DNA from: Flavobacteriales bacterium
GTDB lineage: Bacteria; Bacteroidota; Bacteroidia; Flavobacteriales_F; PHOS-HE28
NCBI GenBank assembly: GCA_024103275.1
Contig: JAGFIV010000132.1
Location: 1-64,000 of the forward strand
Length of the DNA: 64,000 bases
Direction: 5' to 3'
This document shows, in pieces, positions 17,604 to 26,922 of the stretch. Both the position numbers and the translations under genes were made by a program. The notes under the pieces are model-generated. The model was given only the letters and a program-made list of their open reading frames with translations. It had not been told where the DNA came from and made no database searches. Within the stretch, counting starts at the first letter, position 1. The number at the start of each line of letters is the position of its first letter.

Positions 17604-18308
17604 TCAATGGATGATCTGCAGGCCCCGTACGGTCATCCCTTCCGGCATGGCTGCCACCACGGTGTAGTATCCGTCGCGGAGGCCGTGGACATCCAATGTG
17701 TTCAGTCCAGGCCGGATAAGTTCCCGGTATACCGTGCGACCTGAGACATCCGTGATGCGCACCTCGGTCTGCGCCAAGATTCCTTCGGGCAGCCTGAGGT
17801 TCAACAGGTCCTTCGCGGGGTTGGGGTACATCGCGAGGCCATCGGCCTGCCTCCCGTCGATGCCGGCCGTTCCGCCGCTGGTGACGGCCCATTGCCACGA
17901 GGCGCCCATCAAGTTGTCGGTGGCGCAGCAGTTGGTGGCGTTGGAGGTCATCTCCATGAACAGCATGCCGCTGTTGCCGACGAATCCCAGGTCAGTCAGG
18001 TCCATGCTGGAGGGGCTTGAGGGGTTCGCGAAAAGCAGAGGTGCCATTCCGTCTGCACCGTCATGGATCCGCAATTGGTCATTGGGGCTGGCTTCGATGG
18101 TGCCCGAGAAGAAGTGGACCCTGACCGGGGCGCCGCAGGCACTCACCCAATACCAGGTGTGGTCGTCATTGTTCGTGTAGCAGTACAAACCGAACACCGT
18201 GTCGCCGTCGCAGGGTACCACGATGGTGTCCTGTGCCTGGAGTGCCGTACTGGCGGAAAACAGGGTAACGGCGATGAACAAATTGCGGAAGTGTTTGAAC
18301 TGTTCCAT
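17604..18308 (-). CDS. T9SS-sorted secreted protein with CUB-like domain
   Basis: A 234-residue exported protein. Signal peptide at residues 1-25 (FIAVTLFSASTALQAQ), then a Cys-containing beta domain (DTIVVPCDGDTVFGLYCYTN, VRVHFFSGTIEASPNDQLRIHDG) resembling CUB-type domains, and a type A T9SS C-terminal sorting domain starting MYPNPAKDLLNLRLPEG and ending VVAAMPEGMTVRGLQIIH. It should be exported by the type IX system and anchored or released at the cell surface. The start at 18308 is chosen for the signal peptide. The upstream region is the nonamer satellite, shared with the divergent S4 gene. Confidence 0.85.
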   Translation of the reverse strand: MEQFKHFRNLFIAVTLFSASTALQAQDTIVVPCDGDTVFGLYCYTNNDDHTWYWVSACGAPVRVHFFSGTIEASPNDQLRIHDGADGMAPLLFANPSSPSSMDLTDLGFVGNSGMLFMEMTSNATNCCATDNLMGASWQWAVTSGGTAGIDGRQADGLAMYPNPAKDLLNLRLPEGILAQTEVRITDVSGRTVYRELIRPGLNTLDVHGLRDGYYTVVAAMPEGMTVRGLQIIH

Positions 18309-18383
18309 GGAGAGTGGAGTGAAGACCGACGATGGTAAAGGTAGCTTGGCCAGCAACCTTGGTCATCCTAGCCACCCTTATCG

Positions 18384-18545
18384 TCCTTACCACCTTACCA
18401 TCCTTACCATCCTTACCATCCTTACCATCCTTACCATCCTTACCATCCTTCCCATCCTTACCATCCTTACCATCCTTACCATCCTTACCTCCCTTACCTC
18501 CCTTACCATCTTTACCATCTTTACCACCCTTCCCATTTTTTACCT
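18384..18545. repeat. CCTTACCAT nonamer satellite (about 16 units)
   Basis: Nine-base units CCTTACCAT repeat with few changes (CCTTCCCAT, CCTTACCTC, CTTTACCAT) across about 160 bases. The array fills the divergent promoter region between the T9SS gene (start 18308) and the Hsp15-like gene (start 18583). Because 9 is a multiple of 3, long open frames (a GKD repeat on the minus strand) arise by chance and are not considered genes. Confidence 0.9.
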
Positions 18546-18582
18546 TCCCGAACTTCCTTCCCCCACCAGAAACCACCACACC

Positions 18583-18954
18583 ATGCGCCTCGACAAATTC
18601 CTCTGGTGCGTGCGGCTGTGCAAGACACGCAGCCTGGCCGCGGATGAATGCAAGCGCGGCCATGTGCAGGTGAACGGGCGCGAAGGCAAGGCCGCGGCGG
18701 AGGTGAAGCCCGGCGACCGGGTGGCCGTGCGACAGGCACCGATCTGGCGCGTGTTTGAGGTGAAGGCGTTGCCGGCGGCACGTGTGGGGGCGAAGCTCGT
18801 TCCGGAGCTGGTGCAGGATGTAACGCCATGGGAGGACCTGGAAAAGCAGGAGATCGCCCGTAAGGTGCGCGTGGCCAGCCGCGAGCCGGGAACTGGGCGC
18901 CCCACCAAGAAGGATCGGCGGGACATGGAGCGGTTCAGTAGTGGAAGGGAATAG
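18583..18954 (+). CDS. S4-domain RNA-binding protein (Hsp15-like)
   Basis: A 123-residue protein of the HslR/Hsp15 family. The S4 fold covers residues 1-60 (MRLDKFLWCVRLCKTRSLAADECKRGHVQVNG), followed by a basic tail (GRPTKKDRRDMERF). Hsp15 binds free 50S subunits carrying nascent peptidyl-tRNA and helps rescue them. The start is set by the conserved MRLDKFLW. The 5' flank is almost entirely nonamer satellite, so repeat number may affect promoter spacing. Confidence 0.9.
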   Translation: MRLDKFLWCVRLCKTRSLAADECKRGHVQVNGREGKAAAEVKPGDRVAVRQAPIWRVFEVKALPAARVGAKLVPELVQDVTPWEDLEKQEIARKVRVASREPGTGRPTKKDRRDMERFSSGRE

Positions 18955-19040
18955 TTCGTCGTGGCGTAGGACGTAGGGCGGCTCACGACCCCTCCTCCCT
19001 ACAAACCACGAACTACGCCCTGAAACCTACCTTCACCCCA

Positions 19041-19391
19041 ATGAAACTCATCATCCGCATCCTGCTCTCCACCATCGCCGTGCTGGTGGCCGACCTGCTG
19101 CTCTCCGGTGTGCACGCCCCGGACTTCAAGACGGGCCTGCTGGTGGCCGTGGTGCTGGGCCTGCTCAACGGCTTCGTGCGGCCCTTGCTGGTGCTGCTCA
19201 CCTTGCCGGTCACCGTGCTCACCCTGGGCCTGTTCGTGCTGGTGATCAACGCCGCCATGGTGCTGCTGGCCGCGCGCATCGTGCCGGGCTTCACCGTTGA
19301 TGGCTTCTGGTGGGCATTGGCCTTCAGCGTGGTGATGTGGGCCGTGCAAGGCCTGCTGCTGGCGCTGGACGGCGGAAGCAGGGAGCAGTAG
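19041..19391 (+). CDS. Four-helix membrane protein (phage-holin superfamily IV / YvlD-like)
   Basis: A 116-residue integral membrane protein with four predicted helices and the family's LLNGFVRPLLVLLTLPVTVLTLG stretch and a late GFWWALAFSVVMW segment. These bacterial proteins carry a holin-superfamily label but are chromosomal and have no shown lytic role. A TACCTTCA element ends close to the ATG. It converges on the AIM24 gene nine bases away. Confidence 0.8.
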   Translation: MKLIIRILLSTIAVLVADLLLSGVHAPDFKTGLLVAVVLGLLNGFVRPLLVLLTLPVTVLTLGLFVLVINAAMVLLAARIVPGFTVDGFWWALAFSVVMWAVQGLLLALDGGSREQ

Positions 19392-19399
19392 GAACCGGT

Positions 19400-20197
19400 T
19401 TACCGCCCGTCGATCAAGCGGCCCAGCCCACCCAGGATGCTTCCTTCCTCCCGGCTTGAACCGCCATGTCGGGGTGCCGAAGCAACAATGTTGTCCGCCA
19501 GGCGGCTGAACGGCAGCGACTGGATCCACACATGGCCCGGCCCGCGCAACGTGGCGAAGAAGAGGCCCTCGCCGCCGAACAGCGTATTGCGGATGCCGCC
19601 CACGAACTGGATGTCGTAGTCCACGCCGCCGGTCATGCCCATCAGGCAACCGGTGTCCACGCGCAGCACCTCGCCGGCCTGCAGGTCGCGCTGTACCAGC
19701 ATGCCGCCTGCGTTCACGTACACCATGCCGTCGCCTTCCAGGCTTTGCATGATGAAGCCTTCACCCCCGAACAGGCCGGTACCGATCTTCTTGTTGAAGG
19801 CCACGCCGATGTTCACCCCCTTGGCGGCGCAGAGGAAGGAGTTTTTCTGCACGATCAGCCTGCCGCCGTAATCCCGCAGGTCCAACGCCAGGATCTTTCC
19901 CGGTATGGGCGCCGCGAACCACGCCGTGCGCCGGCCCGTGGTGCGGTTGGTGTACGTGGTCATGAAGAGGCTCTCGCCGGTGAGCACCCGCTTGCCCGCG
20001 CTGAGCATCTTGTCCAGGAAGCCTTGCGATTGCCCGCGGCCGTCGCCGAAGATGGTCTCCATCACGATGCCGTCGTCCAGCATCATCATGGTGCCGGCCT
20101 CGGCCACCACGGTCTCATGCGGGTCCAGGGTGATCTCCACGCATTGGATGTCATCGCCCGTGATGCGGTGGTCGATCTCGTGTGCACTGCGGTCCAT
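19400..20197 (-). CDS. AIM24 / TIGR00266-family protein
   Basis: A 265-residue cytoplasmic protein with a double beta-roll. Motifs: QCVEITLDPHETVVAEAGTMM, GEGFIMQSLEGDGMVYVNAGG, RVDTGCLMGMTGGVDYDIQF and GGEGLFFATLRGPG are typical of the TIGR00266/AIM24 family. The biochemical role in bacteria is unknown; the mitochondrial relative affects inner-membrane architecture. The start at 20197 (MDRSAHEID) excludes a non-conserved 18-residue extension. Confidence 0.88.
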   Translation of the reverse strand: MDRSAHEIDHRITGDDIQCVEITLDPHETVVAEAGTMMMLDDGIVMETIFGDGRGQSQGFLDKMLSAGKRVLTGESLFMTTYTNRTTGRRTAWFAAPIPGKILALDLRDYGGRLIVQKNSFLCAAKGVNIGVAFNKKIGTGLFGGEGFIMQSLEGDGMVYVNAGGMLVQRDLQAGEVLRVDTGCLMGMTGGVDYDIQFVGGIRNTLFGGEGLFFATLRGPGHVWIQSLPFSRLADNIVASAPRHGGSSREEGSILGGLGRLIDGR

Positions 20198-20300
20198 CGT
20201 CGTTCGGTGTTGGGGGCGGCACAAAGTTGCGGCGTAGCGTTGGAAGCGCATCAGCCGCTACGTCCCTTCATCCGTAATTTGGTCCGCTTCACACGCATCC

Positions 20301-22400
20301 ATGCCCATTACTTCCCCACGGACCCGGAAACCAGAGCCGAGCCTCGGACATGCCACCCTGCTGAAAGCCTGGGAGCTGATGTGCACCGCCAAGGCGATGA
20401 CCGACATCTACGAGGAGCACTTCAAGTTCACCAGCAAGTACGTGCACGCCACCAGCCGTGGGCACGAAGCGATCCAGCTCGCCCTGGGCCTGCAACTGAA
20501 GCCGCAGGACTGGGTGGCGCCCTACTACCGCGACGACAGCATCCTGCTCGGCATCGGCATGCGGCCCTACGAACTGATGCTGCAACTGATGGCCAAGCGC
20601 GACGATCCCTTCAGCGGCGGCCGCTCCTACTACTGCCACCCCAGCCTGGACCGGGACGACATGCCGAAGATCCCGCACCAGAGCAGCGCCACCGGCATGC
20701 AGGCCATCCCCACCACGGGCCTGGCTATGGGCGTGCAGTACCGCGAGATCATGGGCCTGGGGCCCGACCACGGCGCCGAAAAGCCCGTGGTGGTCTGCTC
20801 CATCGGCGATGCCGCCATGACCGAAGGCGAAGTGGCCGAGGCGCTGCACATGGCCGTGCTGAAGAAGCTGCCGATCATCTACCTGGTGCAGGACAATGAA
20901 TGGGACATCAGCGCCACGGCCGATGAGATCCGCGTGAACGACGCCGCCCACTACGCCCGCGGCTTCCAGGGCCTGGAGGTGCGGCAGGTCGATGGCACCG
21001 ACTTCCCGGCCTGCCACGCGGTGCTGGAGGACGTGATCGCCACGGTGCGCAAGGAGCGACGCCCCTTCCTCGTCCACGCCAAGGTGCCCTTGCTGAACCA
21101 CCACACCAGCGGCGTGCGCATGGACTTCTACCGCAGCGCGGAGAACCTGGCCGAGCACCGCAAGCGCGACCCGCAGCCGCGCTTTTTCCAGCAACTGCTG
21201 GACCTCGGCATCCAGCGTCAGGGCTTGAAAGAGCTGGAGAAAAAGGCCATTGAGCGCGTGAAGGCAGACTTCGAGGAGGCCCGTGCTGCTGAGGACCCGC
21301 GGCCGGAGGACCTCTACACGCACAAGTTCGCCCCCACGCCGGTCACCGAGGAAACCGGCGAGCGCGCCCCGGCGGACAAGCAACCCACGCTAATGGTGGA
21401 TTGTGCATTGTTCGCCATCCGCGAGCTGATGCAGGAGGACAAGCGCTGCCTGCTCTACGGGCAGGACGTGGGCGCGCGCCTCGGCGGCGTGTTCCGCGAG
21501 GCCGCCACGCTGGGCCGCGACTTCGGCGACCACCGCGTGTTCAACACCCCGATCCAGGAGGCCTTCATCGTGGGCAGCACCGTGGGCATGAGCGCCGTCG
21601 GCCTGAAGCCCATCGTGGAGGTGCAGTTCGCCGATTACATCTGGCCGGGGCTGAACCAGCTCTTCACCGAAGTGGCGCGCAGCAACTACCTCAGCAACGG
21701 CAAATGGCCCGTGGGCATGGTGCTGCGCGTGCCCACGGGCGCGTACGGCGCGGGCGGCCCTTACCACAGCAGCAGCGTGGAAAGCGTGCTGTGCAACATC
21801 AAGGGCATCAAGGTGGCCTACCCCAGCACCGGCGCCGACCTCAAGGGCCTGATGAAGGCCGCCTACCACGACCCCAACCCCGTGGTGATGCTGGAGCACA
21901 AAGGCCTGTACTGGAGCAAGATCCCCGGCACGGAGGAGGCGCGCACCATCGAGCCCGCCGCCGACTACATCATTCCCTTCGGGAAGGCGCGCACGGTGCT
22001 GCAGGCGGAAGCAGCGCAGATGGCCAAGGGCGAAGCGGCGGTGGTGGTCACCTACGGCATGGGCGTGTACTGGGCCAAGACCGCGGCCAAGGCCCATCCG
22101 GGGCGCATCACCATCATCGACCTGCGCACGCTGGTGCCCTGGGACGAGGAAGCCGTAATGGAGGCCGTGCGCAGCCACGGGCGTTGCCTGGTGGTCACCG
22201 AGGAATCGTTGACCAACTCCTTCGCCCAGGCGCTGGCCGGGCAGATCGCCAATGCCTGCTTCGACAAGCTGGACGCCCCCGTGCGCTTCGTCGGCTCTGC
22301 GGACATGCCTGCCATCCCGCTGAACAGCACACTGGAGGCCACCATGATCCCAAATGCCGAAAAAGTGGGTGCGGCGTTAAGTGAGCTGCTGGCTTTTTGA
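20301..22400 (+). CDS. 2-oxoisovalerate dehydrogenase E1, fused alpha and beta subunits
   Basis: A 699-residue TPP-dependent dehydrogenase E1. The alpha part (residues 15-330) has HATSRGHEAIQLALGL, the TPP motif GDAAMTEGEVAEAL through NEWDIS, and LNHHTSGVRMDFYRS. The beta part (residues 355-695) has LLYGQDVGARLGGVFREA, RVFNTPIQEAFIVG, EVQFADYIWPGLNQL and the C-terminal transketolase fold. This fused arrangement is usual in Bacteroidota. It decarboxylates branched-chain (or pyruvate-like) 2-oxoacids and passes the acyl group to E2 lipoyl domains; E2 and E3 are not nearby. Substrate preference is inferred from the family. Confidence 0.9.
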   Translation: MPITSPRTRKPEPSLGHATLLKAWELMCTAKAMTDIYEEHFKFTSKYVHATSRGHEAIQLALGLQLKPQDWVAPYYRDDSILLGIGMRPYELMLQLMAKRDDPFSGGRSYYCHPSLDRDDMPKIPHQSSATGMQAIPTTGLAMGVQYREIMGLGPDHGAEKPVVVCSIGDAAMTEGEVAEALHMAVLKKLPIIYLVQDNEWDISATADEIRVNDAAHYARGFQGLEVRQVDGTDFPACHAVLEDVIATVRKERRPFLVHAKVPLLNHHTSGVRMDFYRSAENLAEHRKRDPQPRFFQQLLDLGIQRQGLKELEKKAIERVKADFEEARAAEDPRPEDLYTHKFAPTPVTEETGERAPADKQPTLMVDCALFAIRELMQEDKRCLLYGQDVGARLGGVFREAATLGRDFGDHRVFNTPIQEAFIVGSTVGMSAVGLKPIVEVQFADYIWPGLNQLFTEVARSNYLSNGKWPVGMVLRVPTGAYGAGGPYHSSSVESVLCNIKGIKVAYPSTGADLKGLMKAAYHDPNPVVMLEHKGLYWSKIPGTEEARTIEPAADYIIPFGKARTVLQAEAAQMAKGEAAVVVTYGMGVYWAKTAAKAHPGRITIIDLRTLVPWDEEAVMEAVRSHGRCLVVTEESLTNSFAQALAGQIANACFDKLDAPVRFVGSADMPAIPLNSTLEATMIPNAEKVGAALSELLAF

Positions 22401-22505
22401 GCGACGCTTCGACGAACATTGTCCAGTGGGCTAGCCAACAGCCCACACGATTGCCCGGATGCGTTGAACTGGCTTCCCGTTCGAACATTCGTGCTTTCGT
22501 TGTTC

Positions 22506-22513
22506 TACCTTCG
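22506..22513 (+). promoter_or_regulatory. -7 box (TACCTTCG) upstream of small lipoprotein
   Basis: The recurrent variant lies 58 bases before the ATG at 22572. Confidence 0.5.
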
Positions 22514-22571
22514 TAGGTGAAAGGCGGGGAATTGAAAGCCTGCTCATTGTCGAACCCAAAAATCATCCTCC

Positions 22572-22997
22572 ATGAAAGCGACCTTCTTCATCGGTACGGC
22601 CATGCTGATCCTTGCTGCGGCTTGCGGCCGATCATCGGGAACGGGCTCCATTGAAGGCGATTGGAAGATCGACAAGATCGACCCATCACCGGTCGCCGGA
22701 ATTTTGGCGAAGAACACCATCGACATCCGGGATGCCTTGGCCATTTATGCAATCGCCGACAAAGGCCAGGAGCTTTTGCCGAACATGATCTCGATCGACG
22801 GCGAAAAGATGGAGTTGAGAACACCTGCGGGGGACCGGGACGCGCTGGCGTATACCGTGGAGATCCACGACGGGAATGAATACCGTATGGAAACCCCGAA
22901 AGGCACCGTCACCATGAAACTTGCCCCTGCGGACAAGGCGACATTATCGGTGGAAGGCGTCACCTACCAATTGGAACGGTCGGGGCAGCGGGATTGA
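22572..22997 (+). CDS. Small lipoprotein of unknown function
   Basis: A 141-residue lipoprotein with signal MKATFFIGTAMLILAAAC and a lipobox Cys at 18. The mature part is a short beta-rich domain (IEGDWKIDKIDPS, NMISIDGEKMELRTPAGDRD, MKLAPADKATLSVEGVTYQLER) of the lipocalin-like type common in Bacteroidota lipoproteins. No specific ligand can be assigned. The gene has its own -7 box. Confidence 0.75.
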   Translation: MKATFFIGTAMLILAAACGRSSGTGSIEGDWKIDKIDPSPVAGILAKNTIDIRDALAIYAIADKGQELLPNMISIDGEKMELRTPAGDRDALAYTVEIHDGNEYRMETPKGTVTMKLAPADKATLSVEGVTYQLERSGQRD

Positions 22998-23064
22998 GAT
23001 CCGCCGGCAAGCGCCGGAACGAACAGATAGGTGAAGGGTACCATTCCGGCCACAGCCACATACC

Positions 23065-23739
23065 GTGGAGGAGCATCACATCACCGTGCCGCGCACCGCG
23101 CGCTACCACACGCTGGGCCAGGCCGCCACGGCGCGGGAGCTGTGGATGGTGCTGCACGGCTACGGCCAGTTGGCGCGCTTCTTCCTGCGTCCGTTTGAAG
23201 GTCTGGAGAACGGACGGTTGATTGCAGCGCCCGAGGGACTCTCTCGCTTCTACACCGATGAAGCCCACAGCCGCGTGGGCGCCACCTGGATGACGCGCGA
23301 GGACCGCGAGGCGGAGATCCGCGACCAGGCCAGCTACCTGGACGCGCTCGCCGAACACCTCCTGGCCCAATGCCCGCCGAATACACCGCTGCATGTGTTG
23401 GGCTTTTCCCAGGGCGTGGCCACGGTGTGCCGCTGGGCCATGGCACCGGCCTTCCCCATCCAGCGCATGGTGTTGTGGGCGGGCTCCATGGCGACGGAAC
23501 TGAAGGTCCCGCAATTGGCGGCATGCTGGAAGAACACCAAGCTGGTGTTGGTCCGTGGCAGGCAGGACCACTTGGTCGGCCAAGAGGAACTTGAACGGAG
23601 CGAAGCCCGGTTGCGCGAGGCCCGGGTCAACTTCCGGACCATCCATTTCCCGGGAGGGCACGCCCTGGACAGGGTAATGTTGAGGCAGGTGATGAATGAT
23701 GATCCACCGGCACCGGGCCCACGGTATCCTTCCGAATAG
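23065..23739 (+). CDS. Alpha/beta hydrolase (phospholipase/carboxylesterase type)
   Basis: A 224-residue serine hydrolase of the carboxylesterase family (YpfH/Ybcc-like). The oxyanion loop VLHGYGQ is near residue 30, the nucleophile elbow G-F-S-Q-G near 115, and the catalytic His lies in FPGGHALD near 205; an Asp in RGRQDHLV is the likely third residue. It probably cleaves short acyl or thioester bonds; the substrate is unknown. The start is a GTG at 23065. A stretch of 261 bases without a recognised gene follows. Confidence 0.85.
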   Translation: MEEHHITVPRTARYHTLGQAATARELWMVLHGYGQLARFFLRPFEGLENGRLIAAPEGLSRFYTDEAHSRVGATWMTREDREAEIRDQASYLDALAEHLLAQCPPNTPLHVLGFSQGVATVCRWAMAPAFPIQRMVLWAGSMATELKVPQLAACWKNTKLVLVRGRQDHLVGQEELERSEARLREARVNFRTIHFPGGHALDRVMLRQVMNDDPPAPGPRYPSE

Positions 23740-24000
23740 TCCGTCAACTGATGCGGGTACACGGATGTGCATCCTCCCCGCATGGGCCTCCCGGTGTGGC
23801 AGAAACCATCTCCAAAGTTCCGGGCCGGTTGCCATGGGGACCATGTCACACGGAATTGTCATCGGCACCACTCCCCTTCAGTCAGCGGACGCGCGGAGCG
23901 GACCACGGGGCACCTTGAGGTTCAGCGTGCCACATGCACCCCGGCGAGTGGCCCACCGCGGCTTCGATCTGCTGCTGCACCCAAGCGGGTCCCGGCGGGA

Positions 24001-25908
24001 TCAGAAAATGTGCGTCGGCTTCGACTCCTTCCAGCCCAGCATCTCGTCGATGGTGCGCACGCTTACGCTGTGGTAGTTGGGTCGCGCCTTAGCATAGATC
24101 TCCATGGCTGCCTCGCGTCCCTTATCCGAAGTCAATAGTGCTTGGTAGAGCGGCACCAGGAACTTCCGGCGGCCAACGGTGGTGAGGAATCCCTCCAAGG
24201 TACCAAAGGCCTTGGTGTAGCCGTTCCTCGCGCACTGCTCCAACCAGGCCGCCTGGATCTCCGCATTCCCCGACTTGGAGAAATGGAACGTGTTGTCCAA
24301 CTCATCCATCTCACGCCCCGAAAGCCCTTGTGGCAGGTGCCTCAGGAAATGGATCCACTGGAAGGTGTTCCATCCCTGGGTGTCCAGGTCCTTCGCCGGT
24401 GTTCCTTTGGCCGGTGCCCCCTTCGACCAACGGGACAGCTGGGCATCCACTTCGGCAAACTTCTCGGAGGAGGGCACGATGGCATCGGCTGGCAGGCCGG
24501 GCTTGTCGATCCACGCCGCCAGGTCGAGGTCCACCCGTTCAGGCCCCAGCAGTTCCTTGCGGATGTAGGTGGTGAACGTGTCCGTGGTGATGCTGCGGAA
24601 AGCGAAGTGGTCGAAATAGTTCCGCAGGAAGGCATCGAACCTCGGCCGGCCCACTTTGCTTTCGATCAGGCGCAGCAAGGCATAGCCCTTCTCGTAGGCG
24701 ATGTCCGTCATGCCATCGTCGGGGTCGCGGCCCGCCAGGTCCAAGCGCAGGGCACTGTCCTCGGGGTGTTTGCCGGAATCGATCTCCGCGATGGTCTGCA
24801 ACAGGTCCTGGTAGCCCAGTACGCTGGTCATGTCATTATAGTCCTTCCCGTAGAGGGCCTCGGTGATGCGATGTTCGAAATACACGGTGAACCCTTCATT
24901 CAACCAGAAATCATTCCAGGTGGCATTGGTGACCAGGTTGCCGCTCCAGCTATGCGCCAGCTCATGGGCGATCAGGCTCGTCAAGGACCTGTCCCCCGCG
25001 ATGATGGTGGGCGTGGCAAAGGTGAGGCACGGGTTTTCCATGCCACCAAAAGGGAAGCTGGGCGGCAGGATGATCACATCATACCGGCCCCACCGGTAAG
25101 GGCCGTACAGCTTTTCAGCCACCTCCACCATCTTTTCCATGTCCGCCAGTTCCCATGCGGCGGTATCCACCATGCCGCGTTCGGCATATACCCCGGTGCG
25201 CTTGCCTGTGGCCTTGAAGCCCAGGTCTCCCACCGCCAAGGCGATCAGGTAGGACGGGATGGCCTTGTCCATCCTGAAGCGGTAGGATCCGTCGCTGCTG
25301 CGTTCCTGCGGATTGGTGGCGCTCATCACGGCCATCAGCTCCGGCGGCACCGTTACATGCGCATCATAGGTGATCCGGATCCCCGGGCTGTCCTGGATGG
25401 GGATCCAGGAGCGTGTAAGGATGGCCTCACCCTGGGTGAACAGGAAGGGGTGTTTCTTGTCACCTGTCTGCTCCGGACGCAGCCATTGCAATGCCTTTGC
25501 ATTCGGACCGGTGGCGTATTTAATGGTCACCTTGTCAGCCCCCGGCGGCAGGGCTACTTGCAACGCTTGGCCCAGTATGCCCGGGGCACCCATGGTGAAC
25601 GGCGCAGGACTGCCGTCGCCCAGGGAAACGCCCTCGATGGTCAGCCCGTAGGTATCGAATACCACGCTGTCCCCTCCCTGCCGCTTGAGTTCGTATGTGG
25701 CCGTGCCATTGATCTGCTGCTTGGCCATATCCACGTGGATATCGAGGCTCAGGTGGGTGGCGGCCGCCTCCTCGGGGCGGGCATGACTGTGCGGGTCCAT
25801 GACGTATATGGTTCGTTGGCCCGCACCCATTGCCGGGCCGCTCGCGGGTTGGCACCCCATGCCCAACAGGCAGACACAGGTAAGCGCGGGGAAATGATCG
25901 AGACGCAT
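24001..25908 (-). CDS. M1-family zinc metallopeptidase, lipoprotein
   Basis: A 635-residue aminopeptidase related to leukotriene-A4 hydrolase. Exopeptidase motif GGMEN is at 288-292 and the zinc site is H315-E-L-A-H319 with E338 (WLNEGF). A lipobox in the N-terminus (CLLGMGC, Cys 19) suggests anchoring in the envelope with peptidase activity on exported or imported peptides. The C-terminal helical domain matches the LTA4H-type fold (FLRHLPQGLSGREMDELDN). Start at 25908; an upstream ATG would add 12 residues ahead of the signal. A TACTTTTG box precedes it. Confidence 0.93.
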   Translation of the reverse strand: MRLDHFPALTCVCLLGMGCQPASGPAMGAGQRTIYVMDPHSHARPEEAAATHLSLDIHVDMAKQQINGTATYELKRQGGDSVVFDTYGLTIEGVSLGDGSPAPFTMGAPGILGQALQVALPPGADKVTIKYATGPNAKALQWLRPEQTGDKKHPFLFTQGEAILTRSWIPIQDSPGIRITYDAHVTVPPELMAVMSATNPQERSSDGSYRFRMDKAIPSYLIALAVGDLGFKATGKRTGVYAERGMVDTAAWELADMEKMVEVAEKLYGPYRWGRYDVIILPPSFPFGGMENPCLTFATPTIIAGDRSLTSLIAHELAHSWSGNLVTNATWNDFWLNEGFTVYFEHRITEALYGKDYNDMTSVLGYQDLLQTIAEIDSGKHPEDSALRLDLAGRDPDDGMTDIAYEKGYALLRLIESKVGRPRFDAFLRNYFDHFAFRSITTDTFTTYIRKELLGPERVDLDLAAWIDKPGLPADAIVPSSEKFAEVDAQLSRWSKGAPAKGTPAKDLDTQGWNTFQWIHFLRHLPQGLSGREMDELDNTFHFSKSGNAEIQAAWLEQCARNGYTKAFGTLEGFLTTVGRRKFLVPLYQALLTSDKGREAAMEIYAKARPNYHSVSVRTIDEMLGWKESKPTHIF

Positions 25909-25922
25909 CAATTGGAAGGAGC

Positions 25923-25930
25923 CAAAAGTA
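25923..25930 (-). promoter_or_regulatory. -7 box (TACTTTTG) of the M1 peptidase gene
   Basis: An exact TAnnTTTG element 14 bases before the ATG on the minus strand. Confidence 0.6.
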
Positions 25931-26129
25931 GAAACGTATTCCAACGTGTCTACGGGATTTTACGGACCAGCTCCTCCATGGGCGAGGATGCATGGTTGCC
26001 AACAAGAAATACCGGTGCAGTCCACACGGAAAAATTGATCGGCCCACAGCGAACTCGGGTTGTCATGCGGGTCCACGGGAAAGTTGGCCCATGCCTTGCC
26101 GCCGTTCACTCCGGTTCATTTGGACTTCT

Positions 26130-26137
26130 TACCTTCG
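26130..26137 (+). promoter_or_regulatory. -7 box (TACCTTCG) of the tRNA-Pro locus
   Basis: Located 12 bases before the 5' tRNA-Pro remnant, the position expected if that remnant was once the promoter-proximal tRNA gene. Confidence 0.55.
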
Positions 26138-26148
26138 CGGCCCACAAT

Positions 26149-26200
26149 CGGGGTGTAGCGCAGCCCGGTAGCGCATCCCGCCTGGGGGCGGGATGGTCGC
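26149..26200 (+). pseudogene. Truncated tRNA-Pro copy (5' half)
   Basis: CGGGGTGTAGCGCAGCCCGG through GGTCGC is identical to the intact tRNA-Pro 76 bases downstream except in the anticodon arm, where the stem is TCCCG/CGGGA with an eight-base loop. After GGTCGC the T arm and 3' acceptor strand are absent (the sequence reads AGCGAAATGCGG), so this copy cannot fold into a tRNA. Confidence 0.75.
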
Positions 26201-26224
26201 AGCGAAATGCGGGACAAGGGAACT

Positions 26225-26652
<428 letters not shown>

Positions 26653-26672
26653 AATGCCCGTTTGACGGCTTT

Positions 26673-26777
26673 TCAGAAAAGCAGGAAAATGACCCAAACC
26701 AGGAACATCAACGCCAGCAGACCGAGGAAATGCGAGCAGTCCCCACAAAAGTTGATGATGCGCCGAACAAGATCCAT
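26673..26777 (-). CDS. Possible 34-residue single-helix membrane peptide
   Basis: An unbroken ATG-to-TGA frame encodes a basic N-terminus (MDLVRRIINFCGDCSH) and one hydrophobic helix (FLGLLALMFLVWVIFLLF). A purine-rich GGGAGGAATGAG lies about 20 bases upstream. Small single-helix peptides are common in Bacteroidota, but length and composition alone do not prove this one is expressed. It sits between a tRNA remnant and a TonB-receptor remnant. Confidence 0.3.
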   Translation of the reverse strand: MDLVRRIINFCGDCSHFLGLLALMFLVWVIFLLF

Positions 26778-26922
26778 GGATGGTCAACCCTCAAAGCTCA
26801 TTCCTCCCAAGCATACTCACAATACCTGGAAATGGGTATTTCCCGCATGGCTCCTGCCTGGCCTCCACGCAACCCTGTTCGCCGAAAGTCAGGGAGCAAC
26901 GCAGGTCCATTTCGCGCGCCCA

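Noticed and set aside
18166-18663. A long minus-strand frame with about 15 GKD repeats, resembling a collagen-like or low-complexity protein
   Set aside because: It is the nonamer satellite read in one frame. Because 9 is divisible by 3, every frame of the array is open. It has no plausible start or domain and overlaps two real genes' promoter regions.
19041-19391. Prophage holin
   Set aside because: The family label contains holin, but there are no phage genes around it, and the family is chromosomal in many bacteria.
26149-26200. A second functional tRNA-Pro with anticodon TGG
   Set aside because: The anticodon loop has eight bases and the T arm and 3' acceptor strand are missing, so it cannot form a tRNA.
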